A stretch of DNA of 64,000 nucleotides, taken from assembly GCA_037576195.1 (NCBI GenBank), contig CM075102.1:32360745-32424744 (forward strand), read 5' to 3'. Shown here piece by piece: positions 1-12,100 of the stretch. This DNA is from Phytoseiulus persimilis (taxonomy: Eukaryota > Arthropoda > Arachnida > Mesostigmata > Phytoseiidae). The notes under the pieces were generated by a model. It had not been told where the DNA came from, ran no database searches, and saw only the letters and a program-made list of their open reading frames with translations. The position numbers and the translations under genes are program-made. How positions within the stretch are numbered: position 1 is the first letter of the stretch; each line of letters opens with the position of its first letter.

Positions 1-249
1 AACAGGATCAAGGTTCTCAAGTGGCCAGCGTGCAGCCCTGACTTGAATCTCATGGAGAACCTCTGGGGCATCGTCGCTCGGCGGTTATACACGGAAAACA
101 GGCGATTCGAAAATGTGGATGAACTGAAAAGAGGCATAGTGAATGCTTGGAGCAGTATTGGGCAAGAAACAATTGATAATCTCATCTCTTCCATGCCAGA
201 TCGCGTGTTCCAGGTCATATCGAGAAAGGGGAAACAGATAAACTATTGA
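1..249 (+). mobile_element. Tc1/mariner transposase, C-terminal fragment
   Basis: The reading frame is open from the left edge of the window to a TGA at 247-249. It contains the block WPACSPDLNLMENLWG, the classic end of the Tc1/mariner DDE catalytic domain. The Glu of MENLW is the third catalytic acidic residue of that family. The two upstream Asp residues would lie outside the window. After the block comes the usual short helical C-terminus (to KGKQINY). A similar short motif, GATTCT(T/A)AAAGCATTTCC, occurs at about 299 and 474 and could belong to the element's 3' end, but I cannot define a terminal inverted repeat. Integrity of the copy cannot be judged from this part. Confidence 0.85.
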
Positions 250-499
250 GAAGCCTTTGATGTGTCTCCCGATCAGATAGAGTAATCGAAAATCGATTTG
301 ATTCTTAAAGCATTTCCGGCCGATTTTCGCTGTTCATGCATCTTCCTCGTTGAGAAGAATCTGGGGGTCACTCCAAAGCCTTGAGACATCTTTCTCCTCT
401 CGACTTGACTCCCACACGAGGTTTGATCCGAGGGTTTCCCATGTGGTGTATAAACTCGTAGAAATTTCCGCCTGATTCTAAAAGCATTTCCTTCAGTCT

Positions 500-1215
500 A
501 TATCAGCTCGGGCTTCGAATGTGTTTGCTTGATAACGATTAACTCACCACAAAGTGAGTTGACGCTACCGACAGACGCTGCCCCCGCTAGGGAAACCGTA
601 AAGAAATCAGCCGGAGTCCTGAAGCTGGAGCCAAATCCGTACGGGGGTTCAAGGGCACCATCTCGTGGTCCATTCTAGGGTAGTTTGAGGCCGGCGCCCA
701 TGGCAAACAAGAGCCAGCTTATCCGGAATCACCTCCGGAACGGTTTGGCCGCAATCCGATCGTCCGAAACAAGCTCCAAGCGAGGAGTGGAGCTGACTAG
801 AACACGGACTCGTCACCGCCGTGCGCTGCTTCAACCGCCGCTGCCGTTGCTCAACGAGGGCACTCCATTACGGCGTAAGCCTTCCATATTGAGGCCGTGA
901 TGTCGACCTAGGGTGACGCATAACGTGGAACAAACGAACTCCTCGTCCATCAGGGCAAACTTTCGTCCCACAATGAGGAATGCTACGAGAGTGCAAGTCA
1001 TCCCCAACCTCGAGGATCGAGTGTCACGCCGCGTGACTTCACTCGTCTAGGCGATCGCTCCGGTGAGAGAGAACTGATACGAAGCGAAGAATCCCACGTT
1101 TTCGCACAGAGGCATCGTCACTCCCCCTCTGCTGTCACCACGCTGTTGAGAGATATCAATTCATGCGCTTCGAAATCAAGGCAAAGTGGGTTGTATGGAG
1201 CTCGTATCGGGATCA
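500..1215 (-). pseudogene. Decayed duplicate of the 3' part of the neighbouring CYP4 gene
   Basis: Three stretches resemble the functional P450 gene just to the right, in the same order and orientation. About 509-575 resembles 3352-3410 (end of last exon). About 925-1100 resembles 3420-3590 (start of last exon plus the preceding intron). About 1145-1212 resembles 4735-4800 (deeper in the preceding intron). The shared run CCATCAGGGCAAACTTT covers the FALM part of the last exon. By eye, identity is roughly 75-80 percent in the best part. The acceptor CAG of the functional exon is TGG here. Between the blocks about 340 nt are unrelated, and the counterpart of the heme-loop exon (3667-3846) is missing. 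Because intron sequence is copied, this is a DNA-level duplication, not a retrocopy. Confidence 0.7.
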
Positions 1216-1239
1216 AGACACGACCGAGTACTTCATTCC

Positions 1240-3160
1240 TAGACAGCCATCTGACCTCTGCGTGCTGGAGTATATGTCTACCTTGAGCTTCCAACTTGTC
1301 GCGAAGAGCCTCAATTACGCGTGAGCTCAGTGCTCCTGCTCGGATCTTGTTGACCGTATCAATTACTTCAGTATGTAGTTCGTTCAGGTCGATGAATCAA
1401 ACAGGGTGGGGGAAGACGGGTTGCGATGGTCGACTATCATCAAACGCGCAACATTTGAAGCGCAATGGTAGATATGTACCCTGGTTTGACGCAAGGCCTA
1501 TGAACTGCATGAGTCGTGATTGACACACCACTCAGACCCGCATGTGAGCCTGGGACCCATGTGGGTCATTTTGACGCAAAAACTCTGAGAAATGCGTTTC
1601 CTCACAGAAAAAAATTATATTGTGGTAATATCCCCGCTCGGGGAGTTTCCCGAGGCTTCGATCGGCTCTTTTATGAATACATCGATAAATTCCTCACGAA
1701 TAGCCTGTGAGAGGGAAGGTGCGAATTTTTCTCAGCTTCTCTCCAATGCGAAACCAATCCCCCCGGTCAGCCGCAATCGTCTGTGCACTTCTCCCGGTTT
1801 CTCTGCCTTGAGAGGTTATCGGGGTTCGCCATACCTCCAAAAGTTGTCTCTCCGACACGCTCCGATTCCCATATAAAACTCAGGAAAAGCGGTCGGGCCG
1901 CTCAAAAGTTATGATTTTCCGAGATCTCCGTCAGCAGTGGGCCGCCGGGCTGGCCTGGGAGGAGGCGGTTTGGTATTAGGACGATCCACCGCCGGAGATC
2001 ATGTGTACATAAATCGGGGAGGGGAGGGAATTGTAATTCTTGAAATTGGGTTGATGAACTCTACGTGCCTCCCTTCTACACTGTTTGGCACAAGCAGAAA
2101 TCGGAGTTACGGAGTTGAATGGCATTGCAGGCGTGTTTCAGAGTCTCGAATGTGAAATGTTGCTAGATCATATCACTCTGTCTCCCGGCTCGTCCGGTCA
2201 ATCTGAACGTGGAACTCACTGCGCTGAACTTCCGAATTGACGTTAAATATGCGACAGTCCCTTTTACCGCTAGCGAACAGGATTGTTTTCCAGGCTCTGA
2301 ACAGATCGTGAGTCACTGTCTCTTGAATTCATATTGCCGAGTATGTTTATATTCACAGGTCTGTTGAGCTTTTTCAAATCAGTCACTCATTTATTTTACA
2401 GTTCTCATCCTGTATGTACTCTCTCACACCCGATTTGTTAACTCTACTCGAACCGTAGGCTTCGTAATCACGAGAGGCTCGCTGACTTCCCATGATACGT
2501 TTATACTTTATACACAGTTGCACTCATTATTCATCATCAGCATTCGCAACCCCATCATATTCTCTTTTCGTCATCAAAACCAGCATCGGCGTCAGTATTA
2601 TCATTCCCTTCAACTTCAGCAGCAGCATCATTGCGAAAATTATTATTAACCATCCTCGTCATGGACATTATCGCCGTCAGCATTCGTTTCGAGGCTCTAA
2701 TCTCGGACTAGAACCAGCAAAGAGAGTATATTATATAATTAAAATTATTAACAATAATAACTTCAACAATAGCCTTGCCAATATCGACTCAATACTAACA
2801 ATGGCAATAGCACTGAATGCCAGTCAATAGTATTGAACAGATACAGTGCTCGTTCTTCGCAAGAAACTCTCGCCACTAAAATCTAACAGTTTACACTCAC
2901 TCGTCAAGGAGCTTTACTCGCTCGGATTTTCTCAGCTTCTTTTCCGTCGTATCTTCTTCATATTTATTTTTTTGATCGACCTCATACGTTGCATCCCTTC
3001 GCTGTATGTTCCTCACTTTCATGTTCATGGTTCGATATGTTATATATGAACTAGGATTATGTGGGAATAGAAGTCTAATAATGTCCATAGTAACCTTTTA
3101 TCCGCTGACCTGGAGCGAGCGAGCGAGCCGGTCAACCGTGGCTCTCATTAACTAACTGCT
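1240..3160. other. Intergenic, no gene recognised
   Basis: No reading frame here resembles a known protein and none has convincing splice borders. From about 2510 to 2800 the sequence is low in complexity, with imperfect CAT/CAG trinucleotides followed by an AT-rich stretch near 2730-2770. Confidence 0.5.
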
Positions 3161-3164
3161 TTCA

Positions 3165-3170
3165 TTTATT
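3165..3170 (-). terminator. Poly(A) signal AATAAA for the CYP4 gene
   Basis: TTTATT on the plus strand reads AATAAA on the minus strand, 28 nt beyond the stop codon of the P450 gene. A second AATAAA-like run (ATTATT/AATAAT) lies closer to the stop. Confidence 0.5.
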
Positions 3171-3197
3171 TCTTGTGCGACAAAATAATAAATCGAG

Positions 3198-6100
3198 TTA
3201 GATCGAATGCTGGGATCCTCCTCCATGATACGAATCGTCGTAGAAGAAAGGCTCCCTGTAGAGTCGATGTAGTTGACTTGAGCAAATAGAGCGTCCGGTT
3301 GACGGGGGTCTTAACCGGACCCTGACACGTAGACCCTCTTCCGGCCGGATTACCAGCTCGGGCTTCAAACGTATGTGGTCTCTGTGGTGAGTTGACTGCA
3401 ACTGATAGCGCCGAAGAATAGTGGCACAAACGAGTTTCTCCTCCATCAGGGCAAACTTTTGACCTGCAACGGGGGATGCTCCGAGTGTGTTAATTATCCT
3501 TATCCTCGAGTATTGACTGGCATACCTTGAGACTCAACTCGACGAGGCGAACGCTCCCGCGAGAGGGAGCCGCTACGAAGCGAGTAATCGAGAGGAGTTT
3601 TGCTCTCGTCGGTTGAGAAACGACACGAGAAGAGATAAGTTGAATACTCAATGCTCCCGCACTCACCGATGCAATTTCGGGGCCCTGCTGAGAACGGGAC
3701 GTACGAGAATGGATGACGTCCGATCGAGTTTTCTGGTAGAAATCTCTCCGGAATGAACGCTTCGGGGTTCGGAAACGTCCGCTTATCTCTGTGCAACATA
3801 TACGTGAACACAAAACAGGTGGTACCTTTAGGCACTGTGAATCCATCTGTGAATGATTCAGACAGAGTTAGTGTGCGAGTCAAGCTGCTTCCATCGCAGC
3901 CAACCATCACCGAGAACGACTGCGGTCGATAAAGAACTCCCGGTTCCAGAGAGATGGAGGAGAAATCTAGAATTCGAATACGAAACGGATCGTCGATGAG
4001 ACTTGGGGCCACGGTACACGGAAGCCCGAGGTACGACGGAATGGGGACAAAATCAGAGAAGAAAGTTCGATAGAAACGCAGTTGCTCTTGCTGACAAATG
4101 ACAACCATCAGTTAAGATACGGTGAACGGGTAACATTCCAGTATAATAACGGTTTTGGTACAGTGTTGTGAGAACACAGTTCGGTAGTAGCTCATTTTAC
4201 ACTCTCATTCCATTAGTGTTGTCTCAAGGCTTTCAAGCAGAGGCGTTTCCGCCGAAGCGTTGAGCAAAACATGCGACCTCTTCCCGTAGCTAAAGGTGCT
4301 CCAAACGCTACAACAGGTAACAATGTTTCATCTTCATACGGGACATCTCAAACGTTCCAAAGCGCACGCGAGTCATGAACGCACAATTCACGATTCACCC
4401 TCACACCAGAACGAAGATACAACGAAGTAATCACAAACATAGGACTCTCCCATATGCGTTTTTAGATCCAGTCACAACAACATTGAAACTCACCGCTCGT
4501 TGGGCGTTCGATATCACAAACGCATTCTTAAATAATTACGAGTAAGGACCTCAAAGTTCAGAAACAAGCCAGGAGAAAGAAACCGACGGTATTGATCGAT
4601 TCAATTCATTCGTTACTCTTTGGGAGTCGACGGCGAGGAGCAAGGTCGATCTCAGCATTCGACTCCGAAGTTTCAGGGAGCGAATATCTGACCAGGAGCT
4701 TCTCAAGATGGATGCATAATTTTCCGAAAGAATGTTGAAAGATATAAATTCATCGGCTTAAAAATTCAGGCAGTGTGGACTGTATGGAGCTCGTATCGGA
4801 GTAACTCGGGCTCCGCACTCTCAGGTCTCCAGGCATCAAAACGGGCTCGGTGTAGTGAGCCTTAACTAGGAACGCGAGGGAGATCGTGTATCTCGTTAGT
4901 TGAGTAAATAAAGTGAAGAACTTGTCGATTCGCTGGAGTGCTCAGAGTGGGAGAAAAATGGTGATTGAGTAGAAGTTGAAGTGATTCTCCTAGAAAAGAC
5001 GCCGCGGAACATGCAAAAGTAGAGCGGACATTATGAAGTTAGGCTAGAGGTTGCTGGAGAAAAGTTAGGCAACTTGTTGATGATAGGTATCAAGCCCAAA
5101 GTCAATGAAAGATGTCGATTCCTCTGCTGACTGTTTACTGAATACTATAGTGGTATCTTCACCTCTTTTATCACTCTCCCTAAAAACTGGCTTCTTTGAG
5201 GCGGACATACAGAATATAAATGGAACTTGGGGGGGGGGGGGGGGGGTTAGGACTGGAAGAAATATACTCACTGACTACTACATCTTCCTTTAGTTCCCTT
5301 CCAATGAAGGGTACTGAAGGGAAGAGCCGCTGAGCTTCCTGCGTTGCACCGAAAGAAATGTTATTTGTTGAAAGCATACCATTGACTGTGTACAGCAACG
5401 ATTCCCGGAATCATGCTTCCTCAGCCCCGAAATTCCATTCTGATGGAGATATTCTCATCTGACACGAAGATATCGCAGTCTTACTTTGATTGCGCATTCC
5501 AGATATTTCATGTTCTTTAGATCCTCTGTTGTTAGATCTCGCTCTCGATCTTCGCCAAAAATGAAGTCCAGCTCGTCGTGAATTCTGTCCTGAACGTCTT
5601 GATGCAAGGCGATCAAGTACAAGGACCACGCAATGCCTGAAGTTGACGATCGTGAGTCAAAATGCGCCAAACTATGCATCCAGTTATGTGACAAGCCCAC
5701 ACCACAAAAATCTTGTAACTTTTCACGACCAATGGATGTCTCGAGCGATGGTTGCACTCACCCATGGCAGTTGTGTCGTGACCTTCAAACATGAAGGTGT
5801 CAACTTCCTCGCGTATGTCCTCCAAAGACAACGATTTGTTTTGCATGTGTTCGGTGAGCAAGAGATCCAGGAATGCCTTCCGCTTTTTTGCTCCGATGTG
5901 ACTAGCGTCGGAAATGTCTGCGGCTTCGTTCACTCCTTCTTTGCTGTCGCAGCATTTTTCGCTCTGGATTTCTGCCTTTCGTTCTTGGATCACCTTCTCG
6001 AAAGAACGTAAGCACTGGGTAAGGAGCACAATGAGCATCACACTACGATTACGGGAAGGCTTGATAGTACGCGCATCTGACACCGGTATTGAAACGCTCC

Positions 6101-9100
6101 CGTGATTGGCATCTATTATTCAGATCACAGTGATCGATGGTCACGTGGACGCACAAAAAACGAACGAACCTTTCGTGTGAAATTATGCAAATCTTGTAGA
6201 TTGTCTTTGAAGCGTCGTCCTTTAGTTGTCATCAGAAAAACGAGCGGGATCCAAAGCCACGGTCGTACAACTCTGTAGATGAATGTTTTACCCACTTCGT
6301 ACAACGCGCGTACGTAGTGAGATTCTGAGTTGCTCTGAGCTCCAATCTTGACACCCATTGCCGTTTCTGAGTCGAAAAAACGTTAGGGTCAAAGGGAGTC
6401 CTATTCCTGTCTTTGTGAAGTCACATCGATGAGAGTTCAGGAAAGAAGCCGAAAGCTGAACGTACCGCAAATGATATCAAGAGTGCAGTTGGTGATGAAG
6501 GGTACGATATCGACTGGATTTCTGTTGACGTGTTTCTCTAGTAGTGCTGCGAAGATCTGAGCTTGCTCGTTGAAAATTGGAATGAAATCTTCCAATATCC
6601 TGAAGTGGAATGCTGGGGTGAGCATCTTCCGGCGCGGGCGCCACTTTTTGCCGCAGCTTGTCAGGAGGCCCGTCCCTAACCAGGGGTGGAGCAGTGTGTA
6701 GTCGAACGATTTGTCGATGTGTTTATTGCTGTTCAGTAGAACTTCGACCGTTTCTGGTTTGAAGAACGCGACTACCGGTCGCGCTCCTAGCCAGAATCGG
6801 AAAATTCGCGCAGAGTCGTAGATCTCCGCCAAGCCGCACATTGTCTGAAGGAGCACTGAAAACAAAAAAACCTTTAGCCCCCTTCTCTTGACGATGGCGC
6901 AACATTTGTCGCGACCTTGTCTCCGCGATGTCGCAGGTCTTAAGAAATGTCATCAGTTGAGCTCTGGCGATTTTCGGTGCATCATTGATTCTTTCCAGAA
7001 AGCTGGAACGTTACGAGCTTGAATAGAACAACCACAGCTCATGGAGTTTCGACACTTCGAGATTTTCCAGTCTGTTCATGTTTTCAACGATCGGATTTGA
7101 AAGCCGTCAGATGTCTCCTCGGCCGTCGCGTCAGACCTGCAACGGATGAGGCAGTGGGCATGATGGAATATAATCGGAGCATCATGAACCGCGTTCTATT
7201 CCTTGGGTCATCCATAGCTCGCTCAAAGGAAGATTCTTAAGGCCCGTCGATGATAGTACGTCTATTGAAAACGGTTGGCCCACAGGATGCGAAGTCTTCA
7301 TGCAGCATCCATTAGGATCGTTGGAGCTGTGAATTTGACGTTTCCTGTACGCCTGTCATCGTCGAGAAGTCAAGAGGAAGAACCGCGTAACCTCTGCTGC
7401 CCTTTTGAACAAACGTTATTTTGGCATTTTCGTCCATGTGTGTGTCTGCGTTGTCTGGGGCTTGTGGTTAAACCCTTGACGTTCGGCGAGCTTGACAAAG
7501 TCGACGAAGTCTTTAGCCGATCGAGCAGTTCGGCTTGTCTCACGGCCAGTCGAGAAATCGCGCAGAAGTCGAAGATTTGTTTGAACTTCGCGGCACGTTT
7601 TGTCCGCACATGTCAGCCTGTTATTCACTGTATTGTGTGACGGTGATTGTCAGTAACGGGACACGGACTCAAGTTTGACGATATGTATTGGTAATATTTG
7701 GAATTGCGACAGTCAGCTGCTGACAATCAGATTGATCGGTTGGCACATAGACCGTTCGATTCGTCTGCGCCGAAAGTGGCCAGCTCGATCCGAGTTGAAG
7801 GTTTTCTCGTGAAGTGAGGCTGAGATCTCCCCACCTGCTTGGAACACCGCTCTGAGGTGATGATCAGAGCCCGTGTTTCTAATCTACATCCATCCATACA
7901 TACATACAATGGCATTGATGGAAGACCCGATGAATGATGCTTGAAAGTATGAGCTCTGGTTCTGATGAACCTAGCGTCACCAATCTCAGCCTCATCCACC
8001 ACGAGGGTTTCCCAGGGGTCCGCTCGAAACAGTTCAATATTGCCTCTGCGTGAAGCCGTTTGAGTCAATATGTCCCTGCGTTCACAAGCGGATTCCCACG
8101 AGCTGGCGCTCGGAGGTGGACTCCCGCGACCGAACGTCCAACGCCGCGAACACGAAGCGTTTCGCCGGCGTGACCTTGGTTTTTTTAACTCGATGACGGC
8201 AAGCGTTTCGGGGGAGCAGTTTTGAAAGAAGTCTGAGCTTCACAACAATAAAACAATTTACATCACTATTTTCTATTCTGCAAACTATAAAGTCAGACTT
8301 CCGACAGCAAAGGTTTGGAATCAATGTCTTTCTCCAGTCAAAATTTTATCGGACCGTCAAAGCGTAATATCTCGAATGGGTGGGTCGTTGCTAAGAGAAT
8401 GCCATCACCGCTTCGAATAAGGTCTTTCGGACAGCAGCTCAACTGTTTTCGGTCGCAAGAAAGTTTTGAAATGTGCGAGTCCAGATGATCATGGAGCAAA
8501 CCACACATCCAGCGATCTTTCATCTCCGGAGATGACGGGAGTGGGGAAGCTCAAACATACCAGTCGACGTGGCTGCGAACCGCGAATCCTCAAGAGTGCC
8601 AACAACGGACACCGAACAGATATTTTGCGGGAGGAATCATTGCTGTAGTGAGCCAGCACCGTCAGCTGATTGTGCGCTGAAAGGTCGCTTCGAAATCGCG
8701 GAGTAAAAACTGACCGTTCCCGTGAGAAGCAACTTCGAGAAAATTCAAACGCCGCAGATACTGAATTATCAAGCATTCATTCAAGACTTTGGGTTGTACC
8801 TGAGATTTTGAAACTTCGTCGACCAATTATGGCTTTGGAAACAAGTTTCTGCCATCAAATTCACCCCCGTCGGTCTACAGGATAGGAACCCGACCGTTCG
8901 ATGTCACGTTCCCCCTCCGGTTCTTGTAGCCGCTATTCGAATCGTGCAGAAATCCCTACGTAATGAAGATTTATTTTTTGGTCTCATTCAATTCTTTTCC
9001 AATATCACTCCCCGTCTCGTGGCAGTTGGTCGACTCCCGCTTCACTGTATAGCTAGCAAAGGTCACCGTTCGGAAATAACCCAGACACATACGACGGTTG

Positions 9101-12100
9101 GTGGACGCTTTGAATGACGTTTTCGATGGCAAAGAAGGACTTTCCGGCAGAGTTCCCAGCCACACGACAAACGTTTCAGTGAGGTGCAGACCCTCATATG
9201 TGAATGATTTTAGTTCGAGCGACAACGGACCGCGAATAATCTAGGTCGAAGCATCGGTTTTGCATCAGCATAGTACGAAGGTTGATTTCGGTAGCCGCTC
9301 GAAATCAGAGGACTCCCTCTTATGCCAGAAGCGTATTCCATTCGTAACAATAGCAAGCTTCAGTCAAAGATCGAGACGGGTGATCATCAAAATGAAACTA
9401 CTGAACATCCAATGGCTCTCCAAGCGAAGTGACAACAGACACATTCTCCCCCGGACAGATATCTATAGCGGAGTCATCGTCTCGGCATGATATTGATTGG
9501 AAATTTCAGGGGCAGATCAGGCTTCGTCGTGAAAAACTCAAATATTCCGTCGGAAAGTAGTCAATCAGCTATCCCCTTTCCCGGGTGCGTTGTCTGAACG
9601 TCAACCCTAGAGCATTTGGACTCGGGATCGATGCCGCTCTCAATGCTTATTGCTCAGAGTATTCGTAGACGACCGATTGTCAAAATCTCATCCTGGAATT
9701 CGTCGTGGGAGCGTAGTGAGCCAAATGGAATTGAACCGGCTTCCGATCGAATCCCGTTACACCCGTGGCCATTGTTTCTGTAACTTCCCTCCGTCCCTTC
9801 TACGAGCTATGATTCCGGCTGATCAGCCGAGGGACTTCGATCACGCACGGCTCCCGCTCCGCTCTTATCGACTTCAGATGGTCAACATCAAGGTCCCACC
9901 CGTCGAACCACTATCGTTAACGTTGCCAGGGTGATCGTCATCAAATCAGATGCTCCAGACTGATAGACCAGGTTAAAGAAACTCATTGACCTCCTTCCCG
10001 GTCGTTTTCGTAAGATCGAAACCATTTCTGTTCGTGTAAGATTGTGAACAACATTCAGGCGAATCCGCCATTCCGCTGAGGAATCGGCTCGAAGTTCTCC
10101 ATGGAGCTGTCTTCCACCTCTGTTCAGTGTTTCCGAGTTCCGATGAAGACTGCATGGCAAGGAGCAGAAACCAATGACCCGGCAACGCAGCACGGGCCGG
10201 AATGGGTGCCAATCCACAATCATGGTGTTAAGGAGTTGAGCATCCCTGCATTCATTCGCGGTCCCCACTAGAGAGCTTGCAACAAAGAAGGTTCAAAATA
10301 ATATTCCCCATACTTCACATGTTTCCTCATGTGTACCTTGGATTCTCTCCCGTGTGAGGGAAATACTGAGGCTCCTAGTATAGGCACGAGGAGATTCTCA
10401 ACCATCGGTCCACGATTGCCTTCTTGCATCACTCCCGATGTTCTGAGATTCCCATGTTCTCTTGCTGGAGGTTCAAGCGATTTCAAGCTCCTCGCCGGGT
10501 GGAAGAGCTCAACTCATATGGGCACTCTCGAGGTTAGATCGCCTTACGCCCAGCTTTGCTTGAACCTGCGGTTGACTCGATTGAGTGATTCGAAGAGATG
10601 TTGTCGAAGCCGTCCCGAAAGTCAAATACCGTTGTAGAAGGTAAATGTGTGGTGTGTGATCAGATTTCCAGCATCGCTCCGACCGTAGTGGCACCCTTGC
10701 GCAAGGCATCTTGACTGACGAACTGAATGAACGAATGCCGAACTGGCCAAGCAAGCAGCCAAGGCGGGCGGACGGGCGGTAGGATGAGCCGGTGAGTTAG
10801 CGAACGTAAAAAAGACGAGTAATTGTGTTTTAATGCAGGCGAGACCTGAGTCGTTCCAGTCATCCAGGAATCTCCCATTTCAACCCAACAGCGGTTGGAA
10901 CCCCGAGTGTCGAAGAGGCCCCATCAAACGGCAGCGACGAGGATTTCCCTTGGAAAAGTTCGCGCTGTGTTCCATTTTCCTCCGGCTTCCTCCCGACTCC
11001 AGAGTCGTCTTCAATCCACGAAGAAGGACAGGGTTGAGAACGCACGGAATAAGTGCTTCCTCGGCCCCATCCATATTTGAAAAGTCTCACTGATCGACGG
11101 TGAGTCACTGAGAGGAAGCCAGCGTTGCTTTTCTTCTTCTGTGTACGTATAATTAGGCTCGTGTATTGGACTGATAAGATGCGGCGGCGGCAAGGAAAGT
11201 CGGGTTTGTGTTTTGTTGCGAGAGGAACGGTCTGAGTATTTCTCTCTCGATCGGAACCAAGTTTTGGGGTCGTTGACTCCCGAAACAATGAAGGTTTGGC
11301 ACTCGGAGAGCCAGAATCGGCCGTGTTCCGCGATTTTCCCTCGATTGCCGGAGACTCGGAAGTTTGTCGCTGGAACAACTCTGGCGTAGATTCGCATGGG
11401 TGGAAAGTCGGGGTATCGGGTATTTTCCGCGACTTCACGTCTATCCCGCTTCCATAATGGAACAGTCGAAGTCCACATCAAACGAACAGCTTATTCAAGC
11501 AAACGAAAACAGTGAATGGAAGCTTTTGATTTACGATGTGTTTTCTCCGAAACTTCCCATTTGCAGACGTAGTCTTTGTGATTGTCGGCTATCTTCCGTC
11601 GTTCCAAGAAGAAAAACAAGAAGACAGGAGATGTAGCAGGAGAGGGGGAAAATTAAAGACGCCGTTACACGGTCAGCTGTCTTGGCTTTGACCTTGCCCG
11701 AGCGTTGGTTAGCGCGTGCTGTCCCCATTCGGAGATCACGATGAAAGTTCTAAGGAACCGATCACAACTCTCGAGAGAGGATTCACTAAGCCCCGTCGAG
11801 ACAGCGCGTTATGCTCTGGCGGCGTCAGCAAGTCTCGATGTTCGTGAGTTCGGATTAGGCGAAGGATCATCACACCTCCTCTCCTACACTTCCCGGCTAC
11901 TCCGTTGGGAATATTCACCGACAAATCAATCACTCGCATCCAAGAAGGTTGTTCCAATCCCTTCTAGATTTTGGACAGGCCATCTGAATCCCGGAGGAAT
12001 CGTTACATAGGGAACGCGGTTTTCACATCGTCGCAATAATTTCTTGAAGCCTCGGCAGATCTCGCGCCTAAGTCGCATATATCATTGCAATCGCTTACGC

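Noticed and set aside
10860-11438. 192-codon minus frame inside the P450 intron
   Set aside because: It matches no family, overlaps open frames on the other strand, and lacks a recognisable motif.
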